Part shown: in pieces, positions 8,989 through 17,084 of the stretch
Layout: every line of letters starts with the position of its first letter
Position numbering within the stretch: position 1 is the first letter of the stretch
Assembly (NCBI RefSeq): GCF_022429625.1
Contig: NZ_CP092483.1
Span: forward strand, 496,001 to 560,000
Length of the DNA stretch: 64,000 nt
Direction of reading: 5' to 3'
Source: Devosia lacusdianchii
GTDB lineage: Bacteria > Pseudomonadota > Alphaproteobacteria > Rhizobiales > Devosiaceae
Notes under the pieces: model-generated
Told to the model about the DNA's origin: nothing
Database searches by the model: none
The model's input: only the letters and a program-made list of their open reading frames with translations
Program-made: the position numbers and the translations under genes

Positions 8989-9444
8989 CTAGTTGCTGAT
9001 CGATTGCACGATCTGTGAAGAGGCAACGGCCGAACTCGTGAAGCCCGTTTCATCGCCCATCATGATGATATTCTGGCACACGGGCGCGCAAGCCAGGCTG
9101 GTACGAGCTTGCCCCTGATAGACGGTCATTACACCGGCCTGCATCTGCACCACTTCGATCATGGTATCGGCGATGGGATTCCCTGCTGTGTCGAGCACGA
9201 TCAGGTTGGTCTGGCCGAAGCTCTTGCCGGTCAGGATCAGCGTCTGCGGATCCTGGATGGTGACATCGGCAATGCCGGGATTACCGACGATGACCGTGGC
9301 TGCCGCCGCGTTGATGCGCAGGATGCGAGCCATGTTCACATTGACATTGATCGGAGCGCCGTCGACGGCGAATGCCGGAACCGGGGCAAGACCTACGCCG
9401 AGCGACAGGCAGACTGCGATGGCGATAGCGAGGCGTGAGCGCAT
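8989..9444 (-). CDS. Secreted pilus-assembly N-terminal-domain protein (CpaC/RcpA N-domain-like)
   Basis: 151 residues. A signal peptide (RSRLAIAIAVCLSLGVGLAPVPAFA, cut near residue 26) leads into a domain that matches the N-terminal part of pilus secretins: INVNVNMARILRI, then ATVIVGNPGIADVTIQDPQTLILTGKSFGQTNLIVLD. The same pattern occurs in the CpaC of this locus (LEVNKSMLIDLPAG... VIISQP), but the secretin domain is absent. The chosen ATG at 9444 has GGAA seven bases upstream; an ATG at 9480 would place 12 polar residues before the signal peptide. It probably sits in the periplasm and supports the CpaC channel or the pilus base. Confidence 0.82.
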   Translation of the reverse strand: MRSRLAIAIAVCLSLGVGLAPVPAFAVDGAPINVNVNMARILRINAAAATVIVGNPGIADVTIQDPQTLILTGKSFGQTNLIVLDTAGNPIADTMIEVVQMQAGVMTVYQGQARTSLACAPVCQNIIMMGDETGFTSSAVASSQIVQSISN

Positions 9445-9733
9445 GGCTTGTTCCGGCGGTACAGATACACTGCCTGACATTTTCAGGGCGAATGGTGAAT
9501 AAACAGCAAACGAGCATGTTTCGAGGGGGTTGGTGTCTATCTCGGGCTTTTGCGACAGGCAGGCCAGTAATCGCTCGTTTTGGATGAAATTTTGCTTGTA
9601 TCAAGAAGTATGTACGCCGAAACGCGTACTAATGCGGCGCGGCGGCGATTTGGATAGAAAGCCGCGCATTCTGTTAAGCCTTTGATTATCATGTTGAAAG
9701 TCGGCAAGACTTCGGTGTCCATCCGCACGCCAA

Positions 9734-9817
9734 TTAACCCAATTTCAAGAGGTCGTGGCTAGCCTCGCGCAATGTTCGATGTGTGACGTGTCGAACGATG
9801 GCGTCATCCAATGACGC
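9734..9817 (+). promoter_or_regulatory. Flp promoter region: CtrA-like box and nested inverted repeats
   Basis: The 391-base gap between the divergent pilus genes (9445-9835) holds no open gene. It contains TTAA-CCCAATT-TCAA at 9734-9748, one base off the CtrA consensus, then TTCGA-N11-TCGAA around 9775-9795 and GCGTCA-N5-TGACGC at 9801-9817 just before the flp ribosome site. The last two may be regulator sites or a 5'-leader hairpin. Confidence 0.4.
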
Positions 9818-9835
9818 GTTTCAAGGAGCCTAGAA

Positions 9836-10009
9836 ATGAAGTTGTTCGCACGTTTTGCGCAGGATGAGTCCGGCGCGACCGCTATCGAATACGGCCTTAT
9901 CGCCGCTCTGATTTCTGTCGGTATCATTCTCGCCGCAACCGCCCTGGGTACCAACCTGGGCAATCTGTTTAACGGTATCGCCAACCAGCTCGACGTTACC
10001 GTTCCGTAA
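9836..10009 (+). CDS. flp: Flp family type IVb pilin
   Basis: A 57-residue Flp pilin, the major pilus subunit. It starts MKLFARFAQDESGATAIEYG. The prepilin peptidase should cut after Gly13 (ESG/ATAIEYG), leaving the Glu5-Tyr6 pair that marks Flp pilins, followed by the hydrophobic helix LIAALISVGIILAATALG. AAGGAG at 9823-9828 stands seven bases before the ATG. A strong terminator follows 21 bases after the stop, so pilin can be made in excess over the cpa genes downstream. This gene is small and easily missed. Confidence 0.96.
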   Translation: MKLFARFAQDESGATAIEYGLIAALISVGIILAATALGTNLGNLFNGIANQLDVTVP

Positions 10010-10030
10010 GAATAGCCGACCTTCGAATGA

Positions 10031-10060
10031 ACGGGAGGAGCAAGAGCTCCTCCCGTTTTT
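10031..10060 (+). terminator. Rho-independent terminator after flp
   Basis: ACGGGAGGAGC (10031-10041) pairs with GCTCCTCCCGT (10046-10056) around an AAGA loop and is followed by a T run. A perfect 11-bp stem makes this a strong terminator that separates pilin mRNA from cpaA. Confidence 0.95.
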
Positions 10061-10130
10061 ATTGGCGCTTTGTTAACCGCGACTGAGCAGGATGGACGGG
10101 CGGACCGTCCCGTGGCGAAAGAGGTCGATC

Positions 10131-10631
10131 ATGTCCACCGTGGCATTGCTGCTATTTCCAATCGGCATGGCGTTCGCCGCATCCTCCGACCTGCTGACCA
10201 TGCGGATTTCCAACAAGTTGGTGCTGCTGCTGGTCGCGGCCTTCTGCATTGTCGCGCTCGCCACCAACCTGCCGCTGCAGCAATTTGCCATGCACGTCAT
10301 GTGCGCTCTTACGGTGCTGGCTGTCGGCTTCGTGCTTTTCGCCCTGCGCTGGATTGGTGGTGGCGACGCCAAACTGGCCGCGGCCACGGCGCTGTGGCTG
10401 GGTTTCGGTTTGACGCTCCCCTATCTGGTCTATGCCGCGGTTCTGGGCGGCGTGCTGACCTTGGCTATACTCGCCCTCCGGCGTTTGCCGCTGATGCCGG
10501 TGCTATCCCGTTATGGTTGGCTCGAGCGGCTCTACAATCCCAAATCCGGGGTTCCATACGGCGTCGCCCTGGCCATTGCGGGCCTGCTGACCTACTCAAA
10601 TTCCGCCCTCTTCGAGCGTCTCACCGCCTGA
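10131..10631 (+). CDS. cpaA: Prepilin peptidase CpaA (TadV-type)
   Basis: 166 residues with about five or six membrane helices. It is an A24 aspartic peptidase that cuts and may methylate Flp and TadE-like prepilins at the inner membrane. The two catalytic Asp are visible: the first in AASSDLLTMRISNK (near residue 20) and the second in RWIGGGDAKL (GxGD motif). PYGVALAIAG near the end is also typical. The ATG at 10131 has GAGG six bases upstream; an ATG at 10092 would add 13 polar residues and is less likely. It follows the flp terminator, so it needs its own promoter or read-through. Confidence 0.93.
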   Translation: MSTVALLLFPIGMAFAASSDLLTMRISNKLVLLLVAAFCIVALATNLPLQQFAMHVMCALTVLAVGFVLFALRWIGGGDAKLAAATALWLGFGLTLPYLVYAAVLGGVLTLAILALRRLPLMPVLSRYGWLERLYNPKSGVPYGVALAIAGLLTYSNSALFERLTA

Positions 10632-10658
10632 TCGAGCGCCAGTCCATCTGCGACACAA

Positions 10659-10697
10659 GGAAGTATTGGCATATCCCGTGATGTGGCAAATACTTCC
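10659..10697. repeat. Inverted repeat after cpaA
   Basis: GGAAGTATT (10659-10667) and AATACTTCC (10689-10697) are perfect 9-base arms around a 21-base loop. No T run follows, so it is a weak terminator candidate or a protein site in the cpaA-cpaB gap. Confidence 0.4.
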
Positions 10698-10752
10698 GAT
10701 TCCGCAAAATGCTAAAATTTACATCTTGTTAACTGCGCTCGCAAAGTTCCGG

Positions 10753-10767
10753 TTAACCAAACCTTGA
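10753..10767 (+). promoter_or_regulatory. CtrA-like box upstream of cpaB
   Basis: TTAA-CCAAACC-TTGA, one base off the CtrA consensus, lies 67 bases before cpaB in an AT-rich gap. A second half-site, GTTAAC, is near 10729. With the sites at 8969 and 9734, this gives all three tad promoters a similar box. Confidence 0.4.
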
Positions 10768-10833
10768 CCCTTTGCGTGCAGACTTCTTCCGGTCGAACTG
10801 GGCATTCGTGCCCGTAGTCATCCGGAGTGAGTC

Positions 10834-11757
10834 ATGAAGCCGGCGCGTATCATATTGTTGGTTGTGGCACTGGTCGCCGGTGGGCTGGCTGCATTTCTGG
10901 TGACCCGCGGCGGACGTCCGCCAGCGGCGCCGCAGGTCGTGACCAATACCGAGGTCGTCCAGGAGGCCAAGACCCAGATTCTGGTGGCCAAGGGCCCGAT
11001 CGGCATTGGCGAGCGCCTCAGTGCCTTGACGGTTGAATGGCAGGATTGGCCCGAAGGCGCCATTCGCCCAGAATACGTGACCATTTCCGCGATGCCGGAA
11101 GCGCCGTCCGACCTGACTGGCGCCGTGGCCCGCTTCGAGTTCTTCCCTGGCGAGCCCATTCGCGAGGCTAAACTAGTCCGCGCTGACCAGGGTTATCTCT
11201 CCGCCGTACTGGCCCAGGGCATGCGCGGTGTGTCGGTTGGTGTGAGCGCTGTGTCCAGCGCCGGTGGCTTTGTCGTCCCCAATGACCATGTCGATGTTAT
11301 CCTGACCACACAGGGCGCCGCAGGTGAACGGTCCGAAGTGATCCTCGCCAATGTTCGCGTTCTTGCTATCGGCAAGCGCCTCGGTGAAATTGGCGCCAGT
11401 GGTGGTCAGGTTGAAGGCACCGAGGCCGGCGCGGGACCGACCCCGATCACCTTCGATCAGTCCACTATCGCCACGCTCGAGCTTGATCCCGGCCAAGCCG
11501 AAACCCTGATCAACGCGTCGACGCGCGGTCAGTTGACCCTGACACTCCGCTCGGTGGTCGATTTCAACGACACCACCGTTGCCGAACAGCGCAGCAACCA
11601 GACCGTGCGCCTGTTCCGCTTCGGCAAGGAGCAGAGCGTGGTCGCGGGCAGCGCGACGACGGGCACGGTCACACCCGGCAGTAACAGTTCCGACCCCGCC
11701 TATTATTCCGACCCCAATGCATCGGTTGCCGCCGAGCCTGAAGTGTTGCCCCAGTAG
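10834..11757 (+). CDS. cpaB: Flp pilus assembly protein CpaB (RcpC)
   Basis: 307 residues. An N-terminal membrane anchor (RIILLVVALVAGGLAAFLVT, residues 4-23) is followed by a SAF domain (about 50-115: ILVAKGPIGIGERLSALTVEWQDWPEGAIRPEYV) and the RcpC beta domain with FVVPNDHVDVILTT and TLELDPGQAETLINASTRGQLTLTLRS. The protein faces the periplasm and is thought to link the inner machinery with the CpaC secretin. The stop is 13 bases before cpaC, so cpaB, cpaC and the genes behind them form one operon. The C-terminal tail of about 40 residues is Ser/Thr/Asn-rich and probably disordered. Confidence 0.95.
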   Translation: MKPARIILLVVALVAGGLAAFLVTRGGRPPAAPQVVTNTEVVQEAKTQILVAKGPIGIGERLSALTVEWQDWPEGAIRPEYVTISAMPEAPSDLTGAVARFEFFPGEPIREAKLVRADQGYLSAVLAQGMRGVSVGVSAVSSAGGFVVPNDHVDVILTTQGAAGERSEVILANVRVLAIGKRLGEIGASGGQVEGTEAGAGPTPITFDQSTIATLELDPGQAETLINASTRGQLTLTLRSVVDFNDTTVAEQRSNQTVRLFRFGKEQSVVAGSATTGTVTPGSNSSDPAYYSDPNASVAAEPEVLPQ

Positions 11758-11770
11758 GGTGGAGACAAGC

Positions 11771-13195
11771 ATGAGCAAGATCTTGATCAACCTCCCCCGC
11801 AAGGGCCTTCGCTTCCTGGTAGCGCCGGCATGCGCGGCACTCATGGCGCTCATCGCGCCCGGGCTGTCCGCCATCGCTCAGGAAACCCATCTGGTGGTTT
11901 CTGGCGCTGCATATGGCGCAACCCGCGCCGTGGTGCTGGAGGTCAACAAATCGATGCTGATTGATCTGCCGGCCGGTGTTGCGGAGGTCATTATCAGTCA
12001 GCCCACCGTCGCGGCGGCAATCATGCGCACACGCACCCGCGCAATTCTGCAGGGCGTGGAAGCCGGCTCTACAAACGTCTTCTTTCTCGACGATGCCGGG
12101 CGCACGATTTCCGTGTTGGATCTGCGCATAATCCAGCCCCCCTCCGAAATAGGGCGCGCCCTTGAGGCGACCTTGGCGCGGGTCATCCCGGGATCAAACA
12201 TCAAGGTGGATTCGGTCTCCGACGGCGCCATCGATGGCAAGACGCACTTCGTGCTGACCGGAACCGTTCTGACGGCCGAGGATAAGGCCACCGCCGGCGC
12301 CTTGGCTGCCGATATTTCTGACGAGCCCGAAAGCAATCCCGCTGGCCTATTGCAGGTCATTGGGCCACAGCAGGTTATGTTGCAGGTCACCGTTTCCGAG
12401 GTGAAGCGTGACATTGCCAAGCAGTTTGGCATCAACCTCTCTGGGTCGCTGAGCGTCGGCAACGTAAACCTTGGCTTCAACAACAGCGTGACTGGCCTGG
12501 GTGGCTTGACCACCTCCAACGGCCTCAATGCCAGTGGCATCGGCCTGGGCGACCTGAACATCACCGCTGCCATTCGAGCGCTCGAAACGCGCGGCGGGTT
12601 GCGCGTCCTGGCTCAGCCCACGCTCACCGCGATTTCGGGACAGGAAGCGAACTTCCTGGCAGGCGGTGAAATTCCCTATGGAACGACCGACGCATTGGGC
12701 AACCGTACCGTCATTTTCCGGCCCTACGGCGTAGAACTTTCGTTCACGCCAGTGGTCAAGGCCAATGGGTTGATCGCGCTGACAGTCGATACATCGGTGT
12801 CCGAACCACAGACCAGCGGCGCGCTAACCAAGCGCGAGGCCAATACCTCGGTGGAACTGCAGGCCGGCACCACGCTCGCCATCGGTGGCCTTCTGCAGGA
12901 GGCCTCTCGCCAGCAGATCGACCAGCTTCCTGGCTTGGGCAATATCCCGATCTTGGGCGCACTGTTCCGTTCACGCGATTTCCAAACCGAACAAACCGAG
13001 TTGGTCATCCTGGTAACGCCATATTTCGTGTCACCAAGCCCGGCCAATTCCATCCCCGTACCTACCGACACCGCGACGATTGCCAGCGATGCCGAGGCAA
13101 TTTTCCTGGGGCGGCTGGAGAATATGTATGGGGTTGCCGGCAGTGGCGAGTTCCGCGGCAGTATCTCGGGTTCAGTGGGTTTTGTTCTCGACTAG
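11771..13195 (+). CDS. cpaC: Outer-membrane secretin of the Flp pilus (CpaC/RcpA)
   Basis: 474 residues. After a signal peptide (LVAPACAALMALIAPGLSAIA, cut near 37) come the pilus N-domain (VVLEVNKSMLIDLPAGVAEVIISQPTVAAAI), a short-repeat domain with VLTGTVLTAEDKATAGALA, and the secretin domain from about 215 to 435. The secretin core shows QVMLQVTVSEVKRDIAKQFGIN, ALETRGGLRVLAQPTLTAISGQEANFLAGGEIP and VELSFTPVV; the C-terminal part has LPGLGNIPILGALFRS and ELVILVTPYFVSP. These are textbook secretin blocks. It forms the outer-membrane pore for the pilus. The start at 11771 follows GGTGGAGAC. CpaD, which usually follows CpaC in this locus type, is missing: cpaE begins 39 bases on. Confidence 0.96.
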   Translation: MSKILINLPRKGLRFLVAPACAALMALIAPGLSAIAQETHLVVSGAAYGATRAVVLEVNKSMLIDLPAGVAEVIISQPTVAAAIMRTRTRAILQGVEAGSTNVFFLDDAGRTISVLDLRIIQPPSEIGRALEATLARVIPGSNIKVDSVSDGAIDGKTHFVLTGTVLTAEDKATAGALAADISDEPESNPAGLLQVIGPQQVMLQVTVSEVKRDIAKQFGINLSGSLSVGNVNLGFNNSVTGLGGLTTSNGLNASGIGLGDLNITAAIRALETRGGLRVLAQPTLTAISGQEANFLAGGEIPYGTTDALGNRTVIFRPYGVELSFTPVVKANGLIALTVDTSVSEPQTSGALTKREANTSVELQAGTTLAIGGLLQEASRQQIDQLPGLGNIPILGALFRSRDFQTEQTELVILVTPYFVSPSPANSIPVPTDTATIASDAEAIFLGRLENMYGVAGSGEFRGSISGSVGFVLD

Positions 13196-13234
13196 GAGCG
13201 GGTGACCGCATCCCGGCGAAGGAGAATTGGTTAG

Positions 13235-14503
13235 ATGAGTTTCCTCACCCCCGACGCAAAGCGGACGGATGAGCCTGCGGCCGAGATCGCTGCTGGCGCC
13301 CGGTTGCTGCCACGCATCACCATCCAGGCCTTCTGCGAGCACTCGCAGACGGCGCAACTGGTCGAAAGCGCTATCCACGATCGGCGCATGTCCAAGGTGG
13401 CGCTGACCACCCACAATGGCGGCATTGACGGCGCGGTCGAGACGTACAAGTCCAACCCGACGCCCAACTTGATTATCGTCGAAACCATTCTTGCGCCCGA
13501 TCAGATTCCGGTGGCGCTGGAACGTCTCGCCGAGGTCTGCGACGCCTCGACCCGCGTCGTAGTGCTCGGTCACGTCAATGACGTGCTGCTTTATCGCGAA
13601 CTGATCCGTTCCGGCATTTCCGAGTACATAGTGCTACCGGCCACGGCTTCGCAGATCGTTTCGGCCATTACCGAGCTGTTCGCTTCGGAGAATGCGGCGC
13701 CCATCGGTCGTACGGTGGGCTTTGTCTCCGCCAAGGGCGGCGCTGGCAGCTCCACCCTGGCCCACAACGTGGCCTGGGCGATTGCTACGGCTTTGCGCCA
13801 GGATAGCCTGATCCTCGACATGGATCTGGCCTTTGGCACCGCCGGGCTCAATTTCAACCAGGACCCGCCGCACGGCTTGGCCGATGCGCTCAACAGCAAT
13901 CAGAAGCTCGATCAGACGATGCTTGATCGGCTGATGAGCAAGGCGGCCAATCACATCAATCTGCTGGCTGCCCCCGTGGCGTTGGATCGCACCTTCGATT
14001 TCGAGGAACGCGAGTTCGAGCAGATCCTGGAGCTGTGCCAGAACACCATGCCGGTTGTGGTGCTGGACATCCCCCACGCCTGGAACGCCTGGATCCGCCA
14101 GACCCTCGCCACCATCGACGAAGTGGTGATCGTGGCCGAGCCTGACCTGGCCAACCTGCGCAATGCCAAGAACCTGGCCGATACGATCAAGGCGCTGCGG
14201 CCCACCGAGAATGCGCCGAGCCTGGTGCTCAACAAGACCGGCATGCCACGTCGGCCCGAGATCAATGCTGGCGAATTCGCCGACTCGGTCGAGTGCCAGT
14301 TGCTCGGGCAGGTCCAGTTCGATGCTGCCTTGTTCGGCACGGCCGCCAACAACGGCCAGATGATCGCCGAGGTGGCCGCCAACAACAAGATCAACGAGGT
14401 CTACCGCGCCATCGGCCTGCACGTGACGGGCCGGCAGATAACCCATGTCGGTGGCAAGGCGAGCGGCCTCAAGCTGCCTTCGTTCCTCAAGAAGCGGGCC
14501 TGA
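13235..14503 (+). CDS. cpaE: Pilus assembly ATPase-like protein CpaE (TadZ)
   Basis: 422 residues. An N-terminal receiver-like domain (about 25-135) lacks a clear phospho-acceptor Asp pattern. It is followed by a ParA/MinD-like ATPase domain from about 160. The Walker A is VSAKGGAGSSTLAHN, the deviant form with a leading Lys; DMDLAFGTAGLNFNQDP and LDIPHAWNAWIRQTL take the places of Walker A' and B. TadZ proteins place the pilus machine, often at a cell pole. The ATG follows AAGGAGAATTGGTTAG. It sits between cpaC and cpaF in the usual order. Confidence 0.94.
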   Translation: MSFLTPDAKRTDEPAAEIAAGARLLPRITIQAFCEHSQTAQLVESAIHDRRMSKVALTTHNGGIDGAVETYKSNPTPNLIIVETILAPDQIPVALERLAEVCDASTRVVVLGHVNDVLLYRELIRSGISEYIVLPATASQIVSAITELFASENAAPIGRTVGFVSAKGGAGSSTLAHNVAWAIATALRQDSLILDMDLAFGTAGLNFNQDPPHGLADALNSNQKLDQTMLDRLMSKAANHINLLAAPVALDRTFDFEEREFEQILELCQNTMPVVVLDIPHAWNAWIRQTLATIDEVVIVAEPDLANLRNAKNLADTIKALRPTENAPSLVLNKTGMPRRPEINAGEFADSVECQLLGQVQFDAALFGTAANNGQMIAEVAANNKINEVYRAIGLHVTGRQITHVGGKASGLKLPSFLKKRA

Positions 14504-14599
14504 CATAGACGCGCCGGGTACGCCCGGCGGAGACGATGATAGCGGAGGGCGGATTCCGGCCTGGTCGGAATGCCGTTCCCTTCAAGAGGTAGGACGACC

Positions 14600-16096
14600 A
14601 TGTTTGGCAAGCGCACAACCTTTGGCGGCAACACTCCGGGCGTCGGCGAAGTCGCGCGCCCCATTCCGAGCGCAGCCCCCGCCCGCCCCGAGCCGGCTGC
14701 GCCAGCGCGCCGCGCCGCCGATGGCGATGCCATGGCTGCCCGCATGCGCGGTGGCGAAGAGGTCGTTGACGTCCGCGCGCCTGTCGATGCGCAGCGCGAC
14801 AAGGAGTATTTTCACACCAAGTCGGCGATTTTCAGTGCCCTGATCGACTCTATCGATCTGAGCCAGCTCGCGACCATGGATCAGGACGCGGCGCGCGAGG
14901 AAATCCGCGACATCGTCGCTGAGATCATAGCGCTCAAATCCATCATCATGTCCATTTCCGAGCAGGAAGACCTGCTCGAAGACATCTGTAACGACGTGCT
15001 CGGCTATGGCCCCCTTGAGCCGCTGCTGGCGCGCGACGACATCGCCGACATCATGGTCAACGGTTCCCAGCGCTGCTACATCGAAGTCGCTGGCAAGGTG
15101 CGCCTCACCAATGTGCGCTTTCGCGACGATGCGCATCTGATGAACGTCTGCCAGCGCATCGTGAGCCAGGTCGGCCGTCGCGTTGATGAGAGCTCCCCCA
15201 TCTGCGACGCCCGTCTCCCCGACGGCTCACGCGTCAACGTCATCGCTCCGCCGCTGGCCATCGATGGCGCCGCGCTCACCATTCGTAAGTTCAAGAAGGA
15301 CAAGCTGACCCTCCAGCAGCTGGTCAAATACAATTCCATCTCGCCCGAAGGCGCCGAAGTGCTCCGCATCCTGGGCCGTGTCCGCGCCAACGTGCTGATC
15401 TCTGGCGGTACGGGTTCGGGCAAGACCACTCTGCTCAACTGCCTCACCGCCTTCATCGAGAAGGACGAGCGCGTCATTACCTGCGAAGACTCGGCCGAAT
15501 TGCAGCTGCAGCAGCCGCACGTTGTGCGCCTCGAAACCCGTCCGCCCAACCTCGAGGGCGAAGGCGAGATCACTATGCGCGATCTCATCAAGAACTGCCT
15601 GCGTATGCGTCCAGAACGCATCATCGTCGGCGAAGTCCGCGGCCCGGAGAGCTTCGACCTGCTCCAGGCCATGAATACGGGTCACGACGGTTCCATGGGC
15701 ACGTTGCACGCCAACAGCCCGCGCGAAGCCCTTTCCCGTCTCGAATCGATGATCACCATGGGCGGCTACAGCCTGCCCAGCCGCACCATTCGCGAGATGA
15801 TCACCTCGTCCATCGACGTCGTGGTGCAGGCGGCCCGTCTGCGTGACGGCTCGCGCCGCATCACCCACATTACCGAGATCCTCGGCATGGAAGGCGATGT
15901 GATCGTGACGCAGGATATCTTCCTCTACGATATCATGGGCGAAGACGGGAACGGCATGCTGGTCGGCCGCCACCGCTCGACCGGTATCACCAAGCCGCAA
16001 TTTGCCGAGCGGGCGCGCTACTTCAACGAGGAGGCCAACCTCGTCGAAGCGCTCGAAAAGTCCAATACTGAACAGCGCGAACTTCTGGATTCCTAA
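14600..16096 (+). CDS. cpaF: Pilus assembly ATPase CpaF (TadA)
   Basis: 498 residues, a secretion-type hexameric ATPase of the VirB11/TadA group that drives Flp pilus extension and probably retraction at the inner membrane. Walker A is ISGGTGSGKTTLLNCL; the Asp box region is ERVITCEDSAELQLQ; Walker B region is ERIIVGEVRGPESFDLLQAMNTGHDG, with the His box in GSMGTLHANSP. An N-terminal domain of about 120 residues holds a Pro/Ala-rich start. ATG at 14600 is preceded by AGAGGTAGG; an in-frame ATG at 14570 has no ribosome site. Its TAA is directly followed by the ATG of tadB with no gap, so the two are translated together. Confidence 0.97.
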   Translation: MFGKRTTFGGNTPGVGEVARPIPSAAPARPEPAAPARRAADGDAMAARMRGGEEVVDVRAPVDAQRDKEYFHTKSAIFSALIDSIDLSQLATMDQDAAREEIRDIVAEIIALKSIIMSISEQEDLLEDICNDVLGYGPLEPLLARDDIADIMVNGSQRCYIEVAGKVRLTNVRFRDDAHLMNVCQRIVSQVGRRVDESSPICDARLPDGSRVNVIAPPLAIDGAALTIRKFKKDKLTLQQLVKYNSISPEGAEVLRILGRVRANVLISGGTGSGKTTLLNCLTAFIEKDERVITCEDSAELQLQQPHVVRLETRPPNLEGEGEITMRDLIKNCLRMRPERIIVGEVRGPESFDLLQAMNTGHDGSMGTLHANSPREALSRLESMITMGGYSLPSRTIREMITSSIDVVVQAARLRDGSRRITHITEILGMEGDVIVTQDIFLYDIMGEDGNGMLVGRHRSTGITKPQFAERARYFNEEANLVEALEKSNTEQRELLDS

Positions 16097-17074
16097 ATGC
16101 TGGGCCCGATCGTCATCGCCATTCTCGCCATGCTGTTCGTCGGTGCGCTCGGTTTCGCCCTGGTGCCGTCGGCACTGGGCGGCGGGCGAGCCGAGCAGCG
16201 CCGCAAGGCCTTCCAGGGCGATGTGCGGGCCAATCGCATGGCGCTGGATGCCGACCGTAACCGTGATCAGCGCCGCAAGGATTTGCAGCGCACACTGAAG
16301 CAGCAGACCGACGCGCTCCACTCCAAGAAGCGCGTGACCCTGCCACAGATGCTGTTCCAGGCCGGCATGACCATCAAGCCGGGTGCGTTTATCCGCAACA
16401 GCATCATTTTCGGCGGTGCCGTCACCCTGCTCTTGGTCGTCGTGCAGGTCCCCATCTACCTGGCGCCGGTGTTCGGCGTCGCTGCCGGCTACCTGCTGCC
16501 GCGCATGTGGGTCAGCCGCAAGCGCAAGAAGTATCAGGACAAGTTTCTCGACGAGCTGCCAAACGCCGTCGAAGCCATCGTGCGTGGCGTCAAGACCGGC
16601 CTGCCGCTTAACGACTCCATCCGCGTGGTCGCCAAGGATGCCAAGGAGCCGGTCAAGTCCGAATTCGGCCGCGTGCTCGACCAGCAGGCCTTCGGCATGT
16701 CGATGACCGAGGCCGTGAACGTGCTGCTCGATCGCGTGCCGCTGCCCGAAGTGAACTTCTTCGTGGTGGTGATCACCGTGCAGCAACAGGCCGGCGGTAA
16801 CCTCAGCGAAGCGCTGGGGAACCTGGCCAAGGTGCTGCGCAACCGCAAGAAGATGAAGCAGAAGATCAAGGCCATGTCGTCCGAGGCCAAGGCCTCGGCC
16901 GGCATTATCGGCTCGCTGCCTTTTGTCGTCGCCATTCTGGTCAGCATCACCTCGCCAACCTATCTGGCGCCGCTCTTCACCACCACGTTGGGCCATATCT
17001 GGCTGGGCATTGGCACGGTCATGCTGGCCGCTGGCGTGTTCATCATGAATCGCATGGTCAAGTTCGACTACTAG
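16097..17074 (+). CDS. tadB: Pilus platform protein TadB
   Basis: 325 residues. Membrane segments lie at about 5-25, 95-135 (two) and 270-320 (two). Between them is the T2SSF domain (about 160-285) with DELPNAVEAIVRGVKTGLPLNDSIRVVAKDAKEPV and QQAGGNLSEALGNLAKVLRNRKKMKQKIKAMSSEAKASA, both strongly conserved in TadB. With TadC it forms the inner-membrane platform on which CpaF acts. It starts on the base after the cpaF stop codon and ends 10 bases before tadC. Confidence 0.95.
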   Translation: MLGPIVIAILAMLFVGALGFALVPSALGGGRAEQRRKAFQGDVRANRMALDADRNRDQRRKDLQRTLKQQTDALHSKKRVTLPQMLFQAGMTIKPGAFIRNSIIFGGAVTLLLVVVQVPIYLAPVFGVAAGYLLPRMWVSRKRKKYQDKFLDELPNAVEAIVRGVKTGLPLNDSIRVVAKDAKEPVKSEFGRVLDQQAFGMSMTEAVNVLLDRVPLPEVNFFVVVITVQQQAGGNLSEALGNLAKVLRNRKKMKQKIKAMSSEAKASAGIIGSLPFVVAILVSITSPTYLAPLFTTTLGHIWLGIGTVMLAAGVFIMNRMVKFDY

Positions 17075-17084
17075 GGAGCGCCCG

